From positions 1 to 57,765 of the forward strand of contig CAZBKZ010000012.1 in the NCBI GenBank assembly GCA_964492615.1: 57,765 bases of DNA. The letters run 5' to 3'. The DNA is from JAABTH01 sp964492615. Its GTDB lineage: Bacteria; Bacillota; Dethiobacteria; DTU022. This document shows positions 34,843 to 43,846 of this stretch, piece by piece (the stretch's first letter is position 1; every line of letters starts with the position of its first letter). The position numbers and the translations under genes were made by a program. The notes under the pieces were generated by a model that was not told the DNA's origin, searched no databases, and worked only from the letters and a program-made list of their open reading frames with translations.

Positions 34843-34862
34843 TGTGCACATAAATGTGCACA
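34843..34862 (-). promoter_or_regulatory. Two TGTGCACA palindromes, probable operator
   Basis: TGTGCACA, itself a perfect palindrome, occurs twice with four bases between (TGTGCACATAAATGTGCACA on the plus strand). The site lies between the -10 box and the ribosome site of the aminotransferase-AAR gene. On the minus strand the two units also form a direct repeat, TGTGCACATTT. That position is typical for repressor binding. Confidence 0.5.
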
Positions 34863-34873
34863 ACAATAGGTTA

Positions 34874-34902
34874 ATTTTAACGTACCTGCAGTCAAAAATC
34901 AA
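34874..34902 (-). promoter_or_regulatory. Predicted sigma-A promoter of the aminotransferase-AAR gene
   Basis: TTGATT (-35) and TAAAAT (-10) on the minus strand, 17 bases apart. The predicted transcript start falls just before the TGTGCACA repeats. Confidence 0.5.
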
Positions 34903-34970
34903 CTGCACCAGGCAAAATCCAGAGAACCTAAGACCCAGAAAGCCGGTAAAACCAATAAATCAATTTAATA

Positions 34971-35001
34971 AAGCGGGGTCTTCCTGTGACAGACCCCGCT
35001 T
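34971..35001 (-). terminator. Terminator hairpin after the M16 peptidase pair
   Basis: An 11-bp perfect inverted repeat, AAGCGGGGTCT and AGACCCCGCTT, with a 9-base loop lies about 32 bases after the stop of the M16 gene. On the minus strand it is followed by TATTAAATTG, a modest U-rich tail. Confidence 0.65.
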
Positions 35002-35033
35002 ATCCTGATCACCCAGATATTTAAAGCAGTCAA

Positions 35034-36341
35034 TTAGCCATTGCTTGAAGGCATGATTATTGACACGGCATGCCTTGACAAATCGAGGTTTTCTACCGCG
35101 AGAGCCAGGGCTTCTTCCCTGCTTACCTCCTGAAGAATACGGGGAAGTTCAAACATGTCACTCTCCCTGAAACGGTACGCCAAAAAATTATTTGCAATAA
35201 ACTCAAGTGAATTAAACCGCCTGATATAACCACCTAAAATCTTGCGGCGGTGCCTCTCAAACTGTTCTTCTGTAATTCCATTTCGCCGCGTATCGACAAT
35301 CGCTTTCATTACCTGTTCATAAAGCAGATCGGGATTCCTGGTTTCTCCGCCAATCATTGTATAAGCATAATTGCTTTCAGCTGTGTACTCGAAACCAAAG
35401 CCTTCGTCAATAAGGTTTTCGCGATACAAATCATTATATAATTGTTCGCTGGTTCCAAAAATGATATCCAGCACCAGTTCCATTAATATATCCCGGCGCA
35501 TCAATTCATTTCCGCTCAGCCTTTTGGCAACTATATCTTTAAAACCGAGATAAAATATTGGTTCTGAAACTACCAGCTCCTGAACAACTTTCTCTTTCAT
35601 AATATGATCAGGTTCGTCGGGATAATTTCTTACTATCTGGCCTATCTGCCCGTAACAGCGACCGTTTATATCTTCCGCCACCTGCTCGGCCACTGCCTGG
35701 GGTTCAAGATCGCCAACTATAAAAACAGCCATGTTGCTGGGATGATAAAAGGTGTTATAGCAACGATATAAAAGCTCCGGGGTAATTTCAGCAATGCTTT
35801 CAATTGTACCGGCAATATCATTTCGCACAGGATGCACCCGGTAAAGTGATTCAAGCAGGTTAAAAAAAATTCGCCAGTGTGGATGATCTTCATACATTTT
35901 AATTTCCTGCCCGATTATTCCCTGCTCTTTCGCTACCGTCTCCCTGGTAAAATAGGGCTCTTGGACAAAACGCAGCAATTCACCCAGGTTCTCTTCAAAA
36001 TTGGTTGTAGCAGAAAAAAGGTATGAAGTCTGGGTAAAAGAAGTATAAGCGTTTGCCGAAGCACCGAGCTCGGCAAAGCGATTAAACACATTGCCCTGCT
36101 CATCTTCAAAAAGTTTATGCTCGAGAAAATGTGCCACTCCATCGGGCAGCTCTGTATAATCCTGTTCGGGCTCTACGCGAAAATTATTATCAACAGAGCC
36201 AAAACGAGTTGAAAAGATGGCATATTTTTTTCGGTACCCCGGGCGGGGCAGAATGTATAAATCTAAACCCGGTTCGATCCTGTAGTGGTAAAGAGATTCC
36301 TGCAGGGCATGGTTTTCTATTAAAACATGACTAATTGTCAT
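35034..36341 (-). CDS. M16-family zinc peptidase (catalytic member of a pair)
   Basis: A 435-residue M16B-type metallopeptidase similar to Bacillus YmfH. The inverted zinc motif HxxEH is present as HFLEHKLFE (about residues 68-76), with the downstream glutamate region around QEIKMYEDHPHWRIF. The ATG at 36341 is chosen because GGCGAGG is nine bases upstream; it overlaps the end of the next gene by eleven bases. It likely forms a heterodimer with the inactive partner encoded just upstream in the operon. No signal peptide is visible, so a cytosolic role, such as peptide processing or degradation, is likely. Confidence 0.9.
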   Translation of the reverse strand: MTISHVLIENHALQESLYHYRIEPGLDLYILPRPGYRKKYAIFSTRFGSVDNNFRVEPEQDYTELPDGVAHFLEHKLFEDEQGNVFNRFAELGASANAYTSFTQTSYLFSATTNFEENLGELLRFVQEPYFTRETVAKEQGIIGQEIKMYEDHPHWRIFFNLLESLYRVHPVRNDIAGTIESIAEITPELLYRCYNTFYHPSNMAVFIVGDLEPQAVAEQVAEDINGRCYGQIGQIVRNYPDEPDHIMKEKVVQELVVSEPIFYLGFKDIVAKRLSGNELMRRDILMELVLDIIFGTSEQLYNDLYRENLIDEGFGFEYTAESNYAYTMIGGETRNPDLLYEQVMKAIVDTRRNGITEEQFERHRRKILGGYIRRFNSLEFIANNFLAYRFRESDMFELPRILQEVSREEALALAVENLDLSRHAVSIIMPSSNG

Positions 36342-37632
36342 CTCTAACAACCTCGCCTTCACGTGGTTTTAAAAGGTAAGCAGTGTCAAGTGTGATTCGC
36401 TTTGCAACCGCCTTGATCTGGTCAATATCTGTAGCTTCAATACCCCGGATAAGCTGATCAAAACTATAATCCATACCCCCGACAACACCATCAAGGTGAA
36501 AAGCAATAAGCTGACTTGGGTTGTCCTGGCGTGAAAGCAGCTGGTTAACCAGGCCCCGCTTGGTATTTTCCAGTTCAGCATCGGTAATCTTACCGTTAAG
36601 CATTTCGTTCATCTGAGCCTCAATTATACCGTGAACACTTTGCCGGTCTGCTGCATTGATACCGGCAGATATCAACATCAAACCTTTATGCCGCTCTAAA
36701 CGGGTATGGATGTAATAAGCCAGGCCAGCCTCCTCACGAACTTTCATAAAGAGTTTGGAATGGGGGAACCCACCCAGAACACCGCTGTAAACCTGGAGAG
36801 CGCAAAACAGCTTGTCATTATAGGGGATATATGTTCGAAAGCCGAGGACCATTTTGGCCTGGTTCACCGTCATCATTTCTTCCATAACACGCACTTCATT
36901 CACCGGATGGTCAACTTCAGCAGGTAAAAGGGAACAGGTCTTTTCTGAGCGGGAATATGAGAATGCTTCATTCGCTGCTCGAAGGACCTCTTTTTCATCA
37001 AGATCACCAATCACATATAAGTCAACCGGCTTTGTTGTCATGAGATCACGGTAATGTTTGAATAAGTCGGCTGCGGAAATCTTGCCATAATCTTCAATAC
37101 GACCAAGCTTGTAAACTCCATATTTTTCATCGGCGCACATTGCCGACAGACATTTTTCAACAGCATAGGCAGACTTATCGTTAAGTATCGCCTTAATATC
37201 CTTGATTAGCTGGTTTTTTTCCTGCTTCACGTAGTTCTGACGAAAAGTGCCATCTTCAAGGAGAGGGTCTTTTATCACATTACCCAGGATTGCCATACTT
37301 TCCGTCAGTAAACGGCCATTTTGGCCGGTAAAACGTCCATGAGCAGCCTCGAGGCCGAAAGCGACGATATGGCGTTCACCACTTTTTATAATATCAGTTG
37401 ACAACTCGGCACCGAATAAATTTTCGAGTTTCCTCTGCAGGGTCAGGTTGTCGGGATATAGTCGACACCCCTGCTCTAATACAGAAGGTAACAGTGCATT
37501 TAAAGCTGCAGTATCCTGGTCCAGGTTGCAGTGAATAAAAAACCCCATTGAAATAGTTTTAAATTTACCGGTTCTTAAAAAAAGCAACCTGATACCGTTC
37601 GGCAAATGGTGGATCGAATAATCTTCAGACAA
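36331..37632 (-). CDS. M16-family peptidase-like protein, non-catalytic partner
   Basis: A 433-residue M16 homologue similar to Bacillus YmfF. At the place of the zinc motif it reads LLPSVLEQGC, so HxxEH is missing and the protein should not bind catalytic zinc. The rest of the fold is visible: the PNGIRLLFLRT start, the middle region with DLYVIGDLDE, and the C-terminal KVREEAGLAYYIHTRLE, corresponding to the R/Y substrate-binding region. The start is TTG with AGAGGAGG upstream. Pairing of one active and one inactive M16 chain is well known. Confidence 0.88.
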   Translation of the reverse strand: MSEDYSIHHLPNGIRLLFLRTGKFKTISMGFFIHCNLDQDTAALNALLPSVLEQGCRLYPDNLTLQRKLENLFGAELSTDIIKSGERHIVAFGLEAAHGRFTGQNGRLLTESMAILGNVIKDPLLEDGTFRQNYVKQEKNQLIKDIKAILNDKSAYAVEKCLSAMCADEKYGVYKLGRIEDYGKISAADLFKHYRDLMTTKPVDLYVIGDLDEKEVLRAANEAFSYSRSEKTCSLLPAEVDHPVNEVRVMEEMMTVNQAKMVLGFRTYIPYNDKLFCALQVYSGVLGGFPHSKLFMKVREEAGLAYYIHTRLERHKGLMLISAGINAADRQSVHGIIEAQMNEMLNGKITDAELENTKRGLVNQLLSRQDNPSQLIAFHLDGVVGGMDYSFDQLIRGIEATDIDQIKAVAKRITLDTAYLLKPREGEVVRDDN

Positions 37633-37823
37633 ATAAATACCTCCTCTTCCTTCCCCGCCAGTGATAAATGAACTTAACTTATTATAACCTATGGTAAAAA
37701 TATTGCCTTAATGTAATCCTCTAATTTATCAATAATGCATTCTACCATATAATGCCATTCGAGGATAGCAATATTTACCCTGGCCAATCTGAGAGAAAAG
37801 AAGATAATTGACTCTTCCTTTGA

Positions 37824-37852
37824 TTGACTTGACCGATGGGTGATGATATTAT
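37824..37852 (+). promoter_or_regulatory. Predicted sigma-A promoter of the tRNA-Arg gene
   Basis: TTGACT (-35) and TATTAT (-10) with a 17-base spacer. The predicted start point falls about 15 bases before the mature tRNA. The rest of the 37633-37823 gap shows nothing recognisable. Confidence 0.65.
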
Positions 37853-37873
37853 TTAAATGTGTAATTTTGGCAG

Positions 37874-37948
37874 GCGCCCGTGGTGAAAGGGATATCACGC
37901 AGGCCTCCGGAGCCTGAAGTCGGGGTTCGAATCCCTGCGGGCGCACCA
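37874..37948 (+). tRNA. tRNA-Arg (anticodon CCG)
   Basis: A 75-base tRNA with the 3' CCA encoded. The acceptor stem GCGCCCG pairs with CGGGCGC, the D-stem is GTGA/TCAC, and the anticodon stem CAGGC/GCCTG holds the loop CTCCGGA, giving anticodon CCG for the codon CGG. The T-arm has TTCGAAT in the loop. It has its own promoter and terminator and seems to be a single-gene unit. Confidence 0.95.
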
Positions 37949-37957
37949 ATATTGCGG

Positions 37958-37995
37958 AGCAACCTGCCGAAGGTTGCTTTTGTTTTTCTTTTTTT
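37958..37995 (+). terminator. Rho-independent terminator of tRNA-Arg
   Basis: AGCAACC and GGTTGCT form a 7-bp stem with a 7-base loop, followed by a long T-rich run (TTTGTTTTTCTTTTTTT). It starts ten bases after the tRNA 3' end. Confidence 0.85.
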
Positions 37996-38062
37996 CAGTT
38001 GATTTTTTCTTTTGGTTGAATAGCTGCTGTAACAGTAATAACTGAAAGGAAGTGTCCAGAAA

Positions 38063-39901
38063 ATGTCCAGAATTAAGTTTATCCCGCATGGAAAAGATTT
38101 TGATGTTGATCCCGGAACCAACCTGCTCAAAGCAGCAGATCAGGCCGGGCTTTATATTGAGGGCGATTGCGCCGGCAAAGGAACCTGCGGCAAGTGCCGG
38201 GTAAAAATAATCGAGGGAGAACTTGGCCAGCCGACAGCTGCTGAAGAAAAACACCTTTCAGAGAGCGAAATAAAAGCAGGCTGGGCCCTAGCCTGTCAGC
38301 GTGAAGTCAAAAGTGACTGTATTATAGAAATTCCAATTCAGAAGGATGCGCACAGCCGGAAAACAAGCCTGAAGGGCGGTGTGGAAAAGTACACTGCCGA
38401 ACCTGCTGTTGAAAAAATAACTGTCCAGCTTACAAAACCTGCCGTTGAGGATCAGACCGCTGACCTGGAAAGATTAATAAATAAGCTCGATCGTGGCGAC
38501 CTAACGGTAAAACCACGAGAACTGGCACATTTTCCAGCCATGCTGCGAAACAATAATTACAACGTAACAGCGGCAATCAGCGGTAACCGCCTGCTTTCAA
38601 TCGAACCAAACGATACAACCGGGCAGCTTTACGGAGTTGCCTTTGACATCGGAACTACCACCATCGTCGGTTCCCTGCTTGACCTGAGCAACGCTGAAGT
38701 AATTGCCGTCTCTGCTACAACAAACCCCCAGAATATTTACGGTGCCGATGTAATTTCCAGGATAAACCACGCCGCCGATACACCCAACGGTTTGAAGCAG
38801 CTGCAGGAAAAGGTTATTGGAGCTGTAAACAATATTATTCGCGACTTGATCCACCAGACCAGGGTCGCTCGGGATAGAATATATGAGATCGTTGCCGTGG
38901 GCAACACCACAATGAGTCACCTTTTCATGGGAATAGATCCCACCTACCTGGCGCCTGCCCCTTTCGTTCCGGCTTACAGCAGAGCTTTAAATGTTGAAGC
39001 GGCTGAGCTGGGAATAAAGATCAACCCATCGGGGCGGGTTATATTCCTTCCCAATATCGCCGGATATGTCGGTTCTGATACTGTGGGCGTTATTCTGGCA
39101 GCCGATCTGGACCTGCCGGGCGATAATTGTGTTGCCATAGATATCGGAACTAACGGAGAACTTGTTTTGCGGGCAAATGGCAAATTAATGGCCTGCTCCA
39201 CGGCCGCAGGCCCGGCATTCGAAGGAGCCCAGATCAGGCAAGGTATGAGAGCTGCCGCCGGTGCAATTGAAATTGTTAACTACACTAACGGGCAAATCGA
39301 ACTCGGGATGATTGATGATGCGCCGGCATGCGGAATCTGCGGTTCAGGACTGATCGATGCAGCTTCCGCCCTTATTGATGCAGGGTTGGTTGAACCAAGC
39401 GGCAGGTTTGTTAATCCTGAAGATAAGCCCGATGCAGTACCCGAACATTTTCGGCATCGGTTACGCCGTGGTGAAAACGGATTTGAATTCATCCTTGTTT
39501 CAAAGGATAATTCAGAAACAGGAGAGGACATAGTTTTAACCCAGTCTGATCTGCGAGAACTCCAGCTGGCTAAAGGAGCGATCAATGCCGGCCTGATGAT
39601 TCTTCTGAAAGAAGCCGGGATAACAGTTGACGATCTGGACAGGGTTCTTTTAGCCGGTGCATTTGGTAACTATGTCCGCAAAGAGAGCGCGCTGGGAATT
39701 GGTCTTTTACCATTACTGCCGCCGGAAAAAATATCTGCTATTGGTAATGCAGCCGGTGATGGGGCACGAATGGCTCTTGCATCGGCAAACAATCGTGACA
39801 GGGCAGAAAAACTTACCAAAGCAGTAAAACATATGGAGCTTTCAACAAGAAAAGATTTCCAGGAGTTCTTTGTTGACGCCCTGCCCTTCAGAAAAATGTA
39901 G
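38063..39901 (+). CDS. RACo-like corrinoid-protein reductive activator ([2Fe-2S] + ASKHA ATPase)
   Basis: A 612-residue protein of the DUF4445/RACo family, which uses ATP to reduce inactive Co(II) corrinoid proteins back to Co(I). The N-terminal plant-type [2Fe-2S] domain has C36, C42, C45 and C78 (GDCAGKGTCGKC, then ACQRE). After a linker, the actin-like ATPase region shows FDIGTTTIVGSL (about residue 194), AIDIGTNGELVL, GSGLIDAASALID and LAGAFGNYV. The ATG follows AAAGGAAGTGT. No corrinoid protein or methyltransferase gene is nearby, so its client is outside the window. The [2Fe-2S] domain argues against a dehydratase activator of the HgdC type. Confidence 0.88.
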   Translation: MSRIKFIPHGKDFDVDPGTNLLKAADQAGLYIEGDCAGKGTCGKCRVKIIEGELGQPTAAEEKHLSESEIKAGWALACQREVKSDCIIEIPIQKDAHSRKTSLKGGVEKYTAEPAVEKITVQLTKPAVEDQTADLERLINKLDRGDLTVKPRELAHFPAMLRNNNYNVTAAISGNRLLSIEPNDTTGQLYGVAFDIGTTTIVGSLLDLSNAEVIAVSATTNPQNIYGADVISRINHAADTPNGLKQLQEKVIGAVNNIIRDLIHQTRVARDRIYEIVAVGNTTMSHLFMGIDPTYLAPAPFVPAYSRALNVEAAELGIKINPSGRVIFLPNIAGYVGSDTVGVILAADLDLPGDNCVAIDIGTNGELVLRANGKLMACSTAAGPAFEGAQIRQGMRAAAGAIEIVNYTNGQIELGMIDDAPACGICGSGLIDAASALIDAGLVEPSGRFVNPEDKPDAVPEHFRHRLRRGENGFEFILVSKDNSETGEDIVLTQSDLRELQLAKGAINAGLMILLKEAGITVDDLDRVLLAGAFGNYVRKESALGIGLLPLLPPEKISAIGNAAGDGARMALASANNRDRAEKLTKAVKHMELSTRKDFQEFFVDALPFRKM

Positions 39902-40041
39902 TAAGGTCTCCCGCTTTGTTTGCAATCAGGGCAGGAAAGTTTGACAAAACGTAGAAATAGTCATAGCTGGAATGTAGCAACCAGGTTTTAAGAACTAATC
40001 TGAAAGGAAATCATTAACACTTTAAATTCGGGAGGTATAAT

Positions 40042-40506
40042 ATGCAAACTGCCAAGGACATTATGACAACACCGGCACTCAGTGTGACTGAAAACCAGAC
40101 AGTAAAAGAAGTCCTGGAGCTCCTGGCTGAAAAACGTATCAGCGGGTTCCCTGTAGTTAATGATGAGAATAAAATTATCGGTATTATATCTGATACAGAC
40201 ATTATCCGTTATTCACACACAATTAACGTAATCCCCTTGTCCAACCTTTCCGGCTGGGTTTCACCATATGCAGATATCGCCGATCTGGCCAGCATGAGAA
40301 AAGGGTTTGACATGCTTCATACTACTCTGGTCGGCCAGATAATGACTAAAAAGGTATACACTGCCCGGGAAAGCGATCCTGCTACAGAAGTGGCCAGATT
40401 GATGAATAGACGCAAAATAAACCGGGTCCCCATAGTTGATGACAATGATAAACTCGTTGGAATAATCACCAGGACCGATATGGTTCAGTGTTTGGCTAAT
40501 CTATAG
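40042..40506 (+). CDS. CBS-domain pair protein
   Basis: A 154-residue protein made only of two CBS domains: TAKDIMTTPALSVTENQTV with ISGFPVVNDENKIIGIISDTDI (about residues 1-55), and VGQIMTKKVYTARESDPATE with INRVPIVDDNDKLVGIITRTDM (about 95-150). Such pairs bind adenine nucleotides and act as small sensors. GGGAGG precedes the ATG. It lies 20 bases before murT, so it may belong to that operon. Its target is unknown. Confidence 0.88.
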   Translation: MQTAKDIMTTPALSVTENQTVKEVLELLAEKRISGFPVVNDENKIIGIISDTDIIRYSHTINVIPLSNLSGWVSPYADIADLASMRKGFDMLHTTLVGQIMTKKVYTARESDPATEVARLMNRRKINRVPIVDDNDKLVGIITRTDMVQCLANL

Positions 40507-40526
40507 GCGAGGTGTAGTAAAAGCCG

Positions 40527-41975
40527 GTGATAGAAAAATCAATGGGAAATAGTGATAAAGGCGGTTCTGACGACCGCCTTTTTACAATTAAAACTTATAC
40601 TGCCCTTTTTGTTGGGAAATTGCTGCTTACCATAACCAGGCTGCTTGGCCGCGGCGGCACAACTCTGCCTGGTCGTATTGCCTTAATGATCAAGCCGGAT
40701 CTTGTTAAAATCCTGGCCAGGCAGATTAAGACAGGAAGCATTGTAGTAACAGGAACAAATGGCAAAACCACAACATCCGCCCTGTTAACCAGCATATTAA
40801 AAGAAGCCGGTTTGATCTGTATTAATAACCAATCAGGATCAAACATGTCCTGGGGAGTAGCTTCGGCTTTTGTAGAAAAGGCTAGGATCAGCGGGAAAAT
40901 ACCGGTTGATTATGCCATTTTGGAAGTTGATGAAGGCGCTTTTCCTGCTGTTACCGCAGAACTGCAGCCTCGGGCTATAGTCGTCACCAACATTTTCAGG
41001 GATCAACTCGATCGTTACGGAGAAATTGACTATATACAAAATGCCATACAGTCGGGGTTGGAATTTCAGCCAGGCAACAGCTTACAGGTTATTAATGCCG
41101 ATGATCCCTCTCTGGTTGCTCTCAGCCAGAGGTCCGGCATTTCAAGACTAACCTACGGACTGGATCTGAACCTGCCCGATGACAACCTGCACTACACGGG
41201 CCGGGATCTTAAAACCTGCCCTCTCTGCCGGGAAGAACTTGCATATGAAAGGCTTTATTATGCTCATCTAGGATATTATTACTGCCCGGCGTGTAATTTC
41301 AGACACCCTCGGGCTGATGTCAGGCTGACCGATTATTCCAGCAGCAGAGATGGCTCAACCCAATTAACAGTTAAACATCCAAAGGGCTCAATTACTCTGA
41401 CCAGCAATCTTACCGGACGTTATAACCTCTATAATATTCTCGCCGCTTTAACCTGTTCCCTGGGTCTGGGCATCCAGGATAATTTCATTGTTTCGGCTAT
41501 TGAAAAAGCTGCTCCTTCTTTTGGTAGAATGGAACATTTTTTTTGTGAAGAAAAAAATATAATTATGGCCCTGATAAAAAACCCTGTCGGCGCAAATGAA
41601 GTAATCAGGACTGTTTTAAGCATGAACGAGAGATTTTCATTAATGGTTGCCATCAATGATAAGATCGCCGATGGAAAAGATGTATCCTGGTTATGGGATG
41701 TTGACTTTGAGCAATTGACCGCAAGGCAGCCAAATATTTCGTCCCTTACTGCCTCCGGTTTGCGGGCATGGGATATGGCTGTTCGATTTAAATATGCAGG
41801 TTTTGATCAAAATAAGATTGAAATCGACAGCAACACTGAAGCAGCGTTAATTGCGGCTCTTGATAAAACTCCCCGGTCGGGTACTCTGTTCATATTACCT
41901 TCTTATACGGCGATGCTCGAAATCAGAAGACATCTGAATAAAATGGGGATGGGAAAACCATACTGGGAGGCGTAA
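40527..41975 (+). CDS. murT: Lipid II isoglutaminyl synthase subunit MurT
   Basis: Mur-ligase-like subunit that, with GatD, amidates the D-glutamate of lipid II. The 482 residues (GTG at 40527; an ATG at 40542 is an alternative) include the ATP-binding GTNGKTTTSALL (about residues 77-88), EVDEGAFP, and a zinc ribbon, CPLCREEL and CPACNFRHP (about 230-260), characteristic of MurT. A C-terminal DUF1727 domain follows. It lies five bases before gatD. The pair implies amidated peptidoglycan and supports a Gram-positive-related host. Confidence 0.93.
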   Translation: MIEKSMGNSDKGGSDDRLFTIKTYTALFVGKLLLTITRLLGRGGTTLPGRIALMIKPDLVKILARQIKTGSIVVTGTNGKTTTSALLTSILKEAGLICINNQSGSNMSWGVASAFVEKARISGKIPVDYAILEVDEGAFPAVTAELQPRAIVVTNIFRDQLDRYGEIDYIQNAIQSGLEFQPGNSLQVINADDPSLVALSQRSGISRLTYGLDLNLPDDNLHYTGRDLKTCPLCREELAYERLYYAHLGYYYCPACNFRHPRADVRLTDYSSSRDGSTQLTVKHPKGSITLTSNLTGRYNLYNILAALTCSLGLGIQDNFIVSAIEKAAPSFGRMEHFFCEEKNIIMALIKNPVGANEVIRTVLSMNERFSLMVAINDKIADGKDVSWLWDVDFEQLTARQPNISSLTASGLRAWDMAVRFKYAGFDQNKIEIDSNTEAALIAALDKTPRSGTLFILPSYTAMLEIRRHLNKMGMGKPYWEA

Positions 41976-41980
41976 GTCGT

Positions 41981-42742
41981 TTGACAAAAATTAATCTTTA
42001 TCATCTTTACCCGGATCAGCTTAACCTTTATGGTGACCGGGGCAATATCCTTGCCTTGTCCCAAAGAGCACTCTGGAGGGGCCTGGATCTTCAAGTTATT
42101 GCTATACAGCCGGATGACCATATAGACTTCAGCAAATGCGACCTGCTTTTTATGGGTGGCGGTCAGGATAGCGAACAGCAGCTGGTTGCCAGGGATCTTA
42201 AAACCCGGCGCAGTGATCTGATTAAAGTAGTTGAAAAAGGCATGCCGGTATTTGCTGTCTGTGGCTCATACCAGTTGTTGGGAAACTATTATATGACCTC
42301 AGCGGGAACCAGGATTGAAGGTCTGCAAATCCTCAACATACACACCGAGGCCGGCCAAAACCGCCTGATCGGCAACGCTGTTATCAATTGTCACCTGTGG
42401 AAAGAACCAAAAACCCTGGTTGGCTTTGAAAACCACGCCGGCAGAACATACCTCAAACCACCTGCTGAACCACTCGGCAGTGTAATCAGCGGTAACGGCA
42501 ATAACAGTAGCGACGGTACAGAAGGCGCGGTTTACAAAAATGTAATTGGAACTTACCTGCACGGGGCCCTATTGCCAAAAAATCCCTGGTTAACCGACTT
42601 CCTCCTTCAAAAAGCTTTATCTTACCGCGGTAAAAATACAGATCTGAGTGATTTAAATGATACTATGGAAATTAAAGCCCATATGGAGGCAATTAAACTG
42701 GCCGACTCTAAAAAACATAGAAGAAACTCGACCAGATGTTAG
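41981..42742 (+). CDS. gatD: Lipid II isoglutaminyl synthase glutaminase subunit GatD
   Basis: CobB/CobQ-like class I glutamine amidotransferase that supplies ammonia to MurT. The 253 residues show LYHLYPDQLNLYGDRGNI at the start, MGGGQDSEQQLV, the nucleophile region VFAVCGSYQLLG (Cys about 94) and the catalytic-histidine region GTYLHGALLPKNP (about 188-200). The start is TTG, ten bases after GGGAGG. It directly follows murT. Confidence 0.94.
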   Translation: MTKINLYHLYPDQLNLYGDRGNILALSQRALWRGLDLQVIAIQPDDHIDFSKCDLLFMGGGQDSEQQLVARDLKTRRSDLIKVVEKGMPVFAVCGSYQLLGNYYMTSAGTRIEGLQILNIHTEAGQNRLIGNAVINCHLWKEPKTLVGFENHAGRTYLKPPAEPLGSVISGNGNNSSDGTEGAVYKNVIGTYLHGALLPKNPWLTDFLLQKALSYRGKNTDLSDLNDTMEIKAHMEAIKLADSKKHRRNSTRC

Positions 42743-42770
42743 ATGTTTTGGGTTTTCAAAAACCAGATTA

Positions 42771-42798
42771 AAAAAACAGCGGGATGCTATCCCGCTGT
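42771..42798 (-). terminator. Rho-independent terminator of the parvulin gene
   Basis: A perfect 10-bp stem, ACAGCGGGAT and ATCCCGCTGT, with a GCT loop. On the minus strand it is followed by TTTTTTAATC, so it ends the parvulin-type gene at 42855. It also lies after gatD and may stop both converging transcripts. Confidence 0.85.
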
Positions 42799-42854
42799 CC
42801 TTAGTTTAACCATAGAAATCGTTTTCAGTTACAGCCTGCAGTCTGCCGGGCAGT

Positions 42855-43799
42855 TTAAAGCAGGTATTCAATTTCTGATTGCTCATATAATTTCAGGACT
42901 AAATCATTGATCACAAGAGGCACCCTCTCATCAATCAGGGCTTCCATAACATCATCCTTTACTTCTTCAAACTGCACTTCAACCTCTTCAGTCCGGTCGA
43001 GCAGTTCTATGATGTGGAAACCGAACATTGTTTGCACGGCATCGCTGATTTCACCAATTTCCAGGCTAAAAGCTGCATCTTCAAATTCTGCTACCATTTC
43101 TCCCCTGCCAAAGAATCCAAGGTAACCGGCATTATCTTTGTTAGAAAGGTCTATGGAGTTCTGCGCCGCCAGTTCTGCAAAATCTTCGCCGTCGTTCAAT
43201 CCCTCAATGATGGCTCTTGCCTCTTCTTCACTTTCAACCAGGATATGCCGGGCTTCAACCTGTTGGGGCTCTTCAAAAAGATAACTGTGACTTTCAAAAA
43301 AATCGAGAAGATCCTGCTCTGTTGTTTCAATCTCAGTCATCGCCAGTTTGCGAACCAGCAAATTCAAGCGGGCGTCTTCCACAAATGACTCCTCGCTGAT
43401 ACCGTAAAACTCAAGAACAGAAAGAAAGTCATCCCTGGATCCCTGAAAATTTTCACTGACAATCTGTTCTATTTCTTCATCCAGTTCCGCTTCGGATATT
43501 TCAATGTTCAACCTTTTGGCTTCCTGGGCAATCAACTCCCGGGCTATTAACTGCTCCAGGGCGTCAGGCCCTCCCTGGGCATATAGTACTTCAAAGAGAT
43601 CATCTTTATAAACCGGATTCCCATTAACCATGGCCACAGTTTCCGCTTCCTGCCCTGTATCTGCAATTCGTGGTGTATCCTGGGCAAGCATAACCGCCAG
43701 TATAACTACAGCAATAAACAGCACCAGAACTGCAATTATTAAATGCAGTGGCTTTATGCTGTTAATTCGATCCATTAAACCTGTACTTTCTTCAGTCAT
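42855..43799 (-). CDS. Membrane-anchored parvulin-type peptidyl-prolyl isomerase (PrsA/SurA-like)
   Basis: A 314-residue extracytoplasmic foldase. An N-terminal membrane segment (about residues 18-40) has no lipobox cysteine after it, so it is probably an anchor, unlike lipoprotein PrsA. A SurA-N-like helical region (about 60-160) follows. The rotamase domain has ARHILVESEEEARAI (about 181-195), FAELAAQNSID, GYLGFFGRGEMV, AFSLEIGEIS and FGFHIIELLDR. The protein is very acidic. It is read toward murT-gatD and ends in a strong terminator. Confidence 0.9.
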   Translation of the reverse strand: MTEESTGLMDRINSIKPLHLIIAVLVLFIAVVILAVMLAQDTPRIADTGQEAETVAMVNGNPVYKDDLFEVLYAQGGPDALEQLIARELIAQEAKRLNIEISEAELDEEIEQIVSENFQGSRDDFLSVLEFYGISEESFVEDARLNLLVRKLAMTEIETTEQDLLDFFESHSYLFEEPQQVEARHILVESEEEARAIIEGLNDGEDFAELAAQNSIDLSNKDNAGYLGFFGRGEMVAEFEDAAFSLEIGEISDAVQTMFGFHIIELLDRTEEVEVQFEEVKDDVMEALIDERVPLVINDLVLKLYEQSEIEYLL

Positions 43800-43846
43800 T
43801 TTTTACACCCTCTTTTATTTATTTAAAGCCCTGCAGGTATTAACGG

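Noticed and set aside
37689..38254. Minus-strand frames crossing the tRNA-Arg gene that contain a peptide common in wrongly annotated proteins
   Set aside because: Translations across tRNA genes give such RRDSNP-like peptides; the tRNA explains the sequence fully.
40042..40506. Alternate-strand small frames opposite the CBS protein and other genes
   Set aside because: They have no ribosome sites or recognisable motifs and mirror the codon structure of the genes on the other strand.
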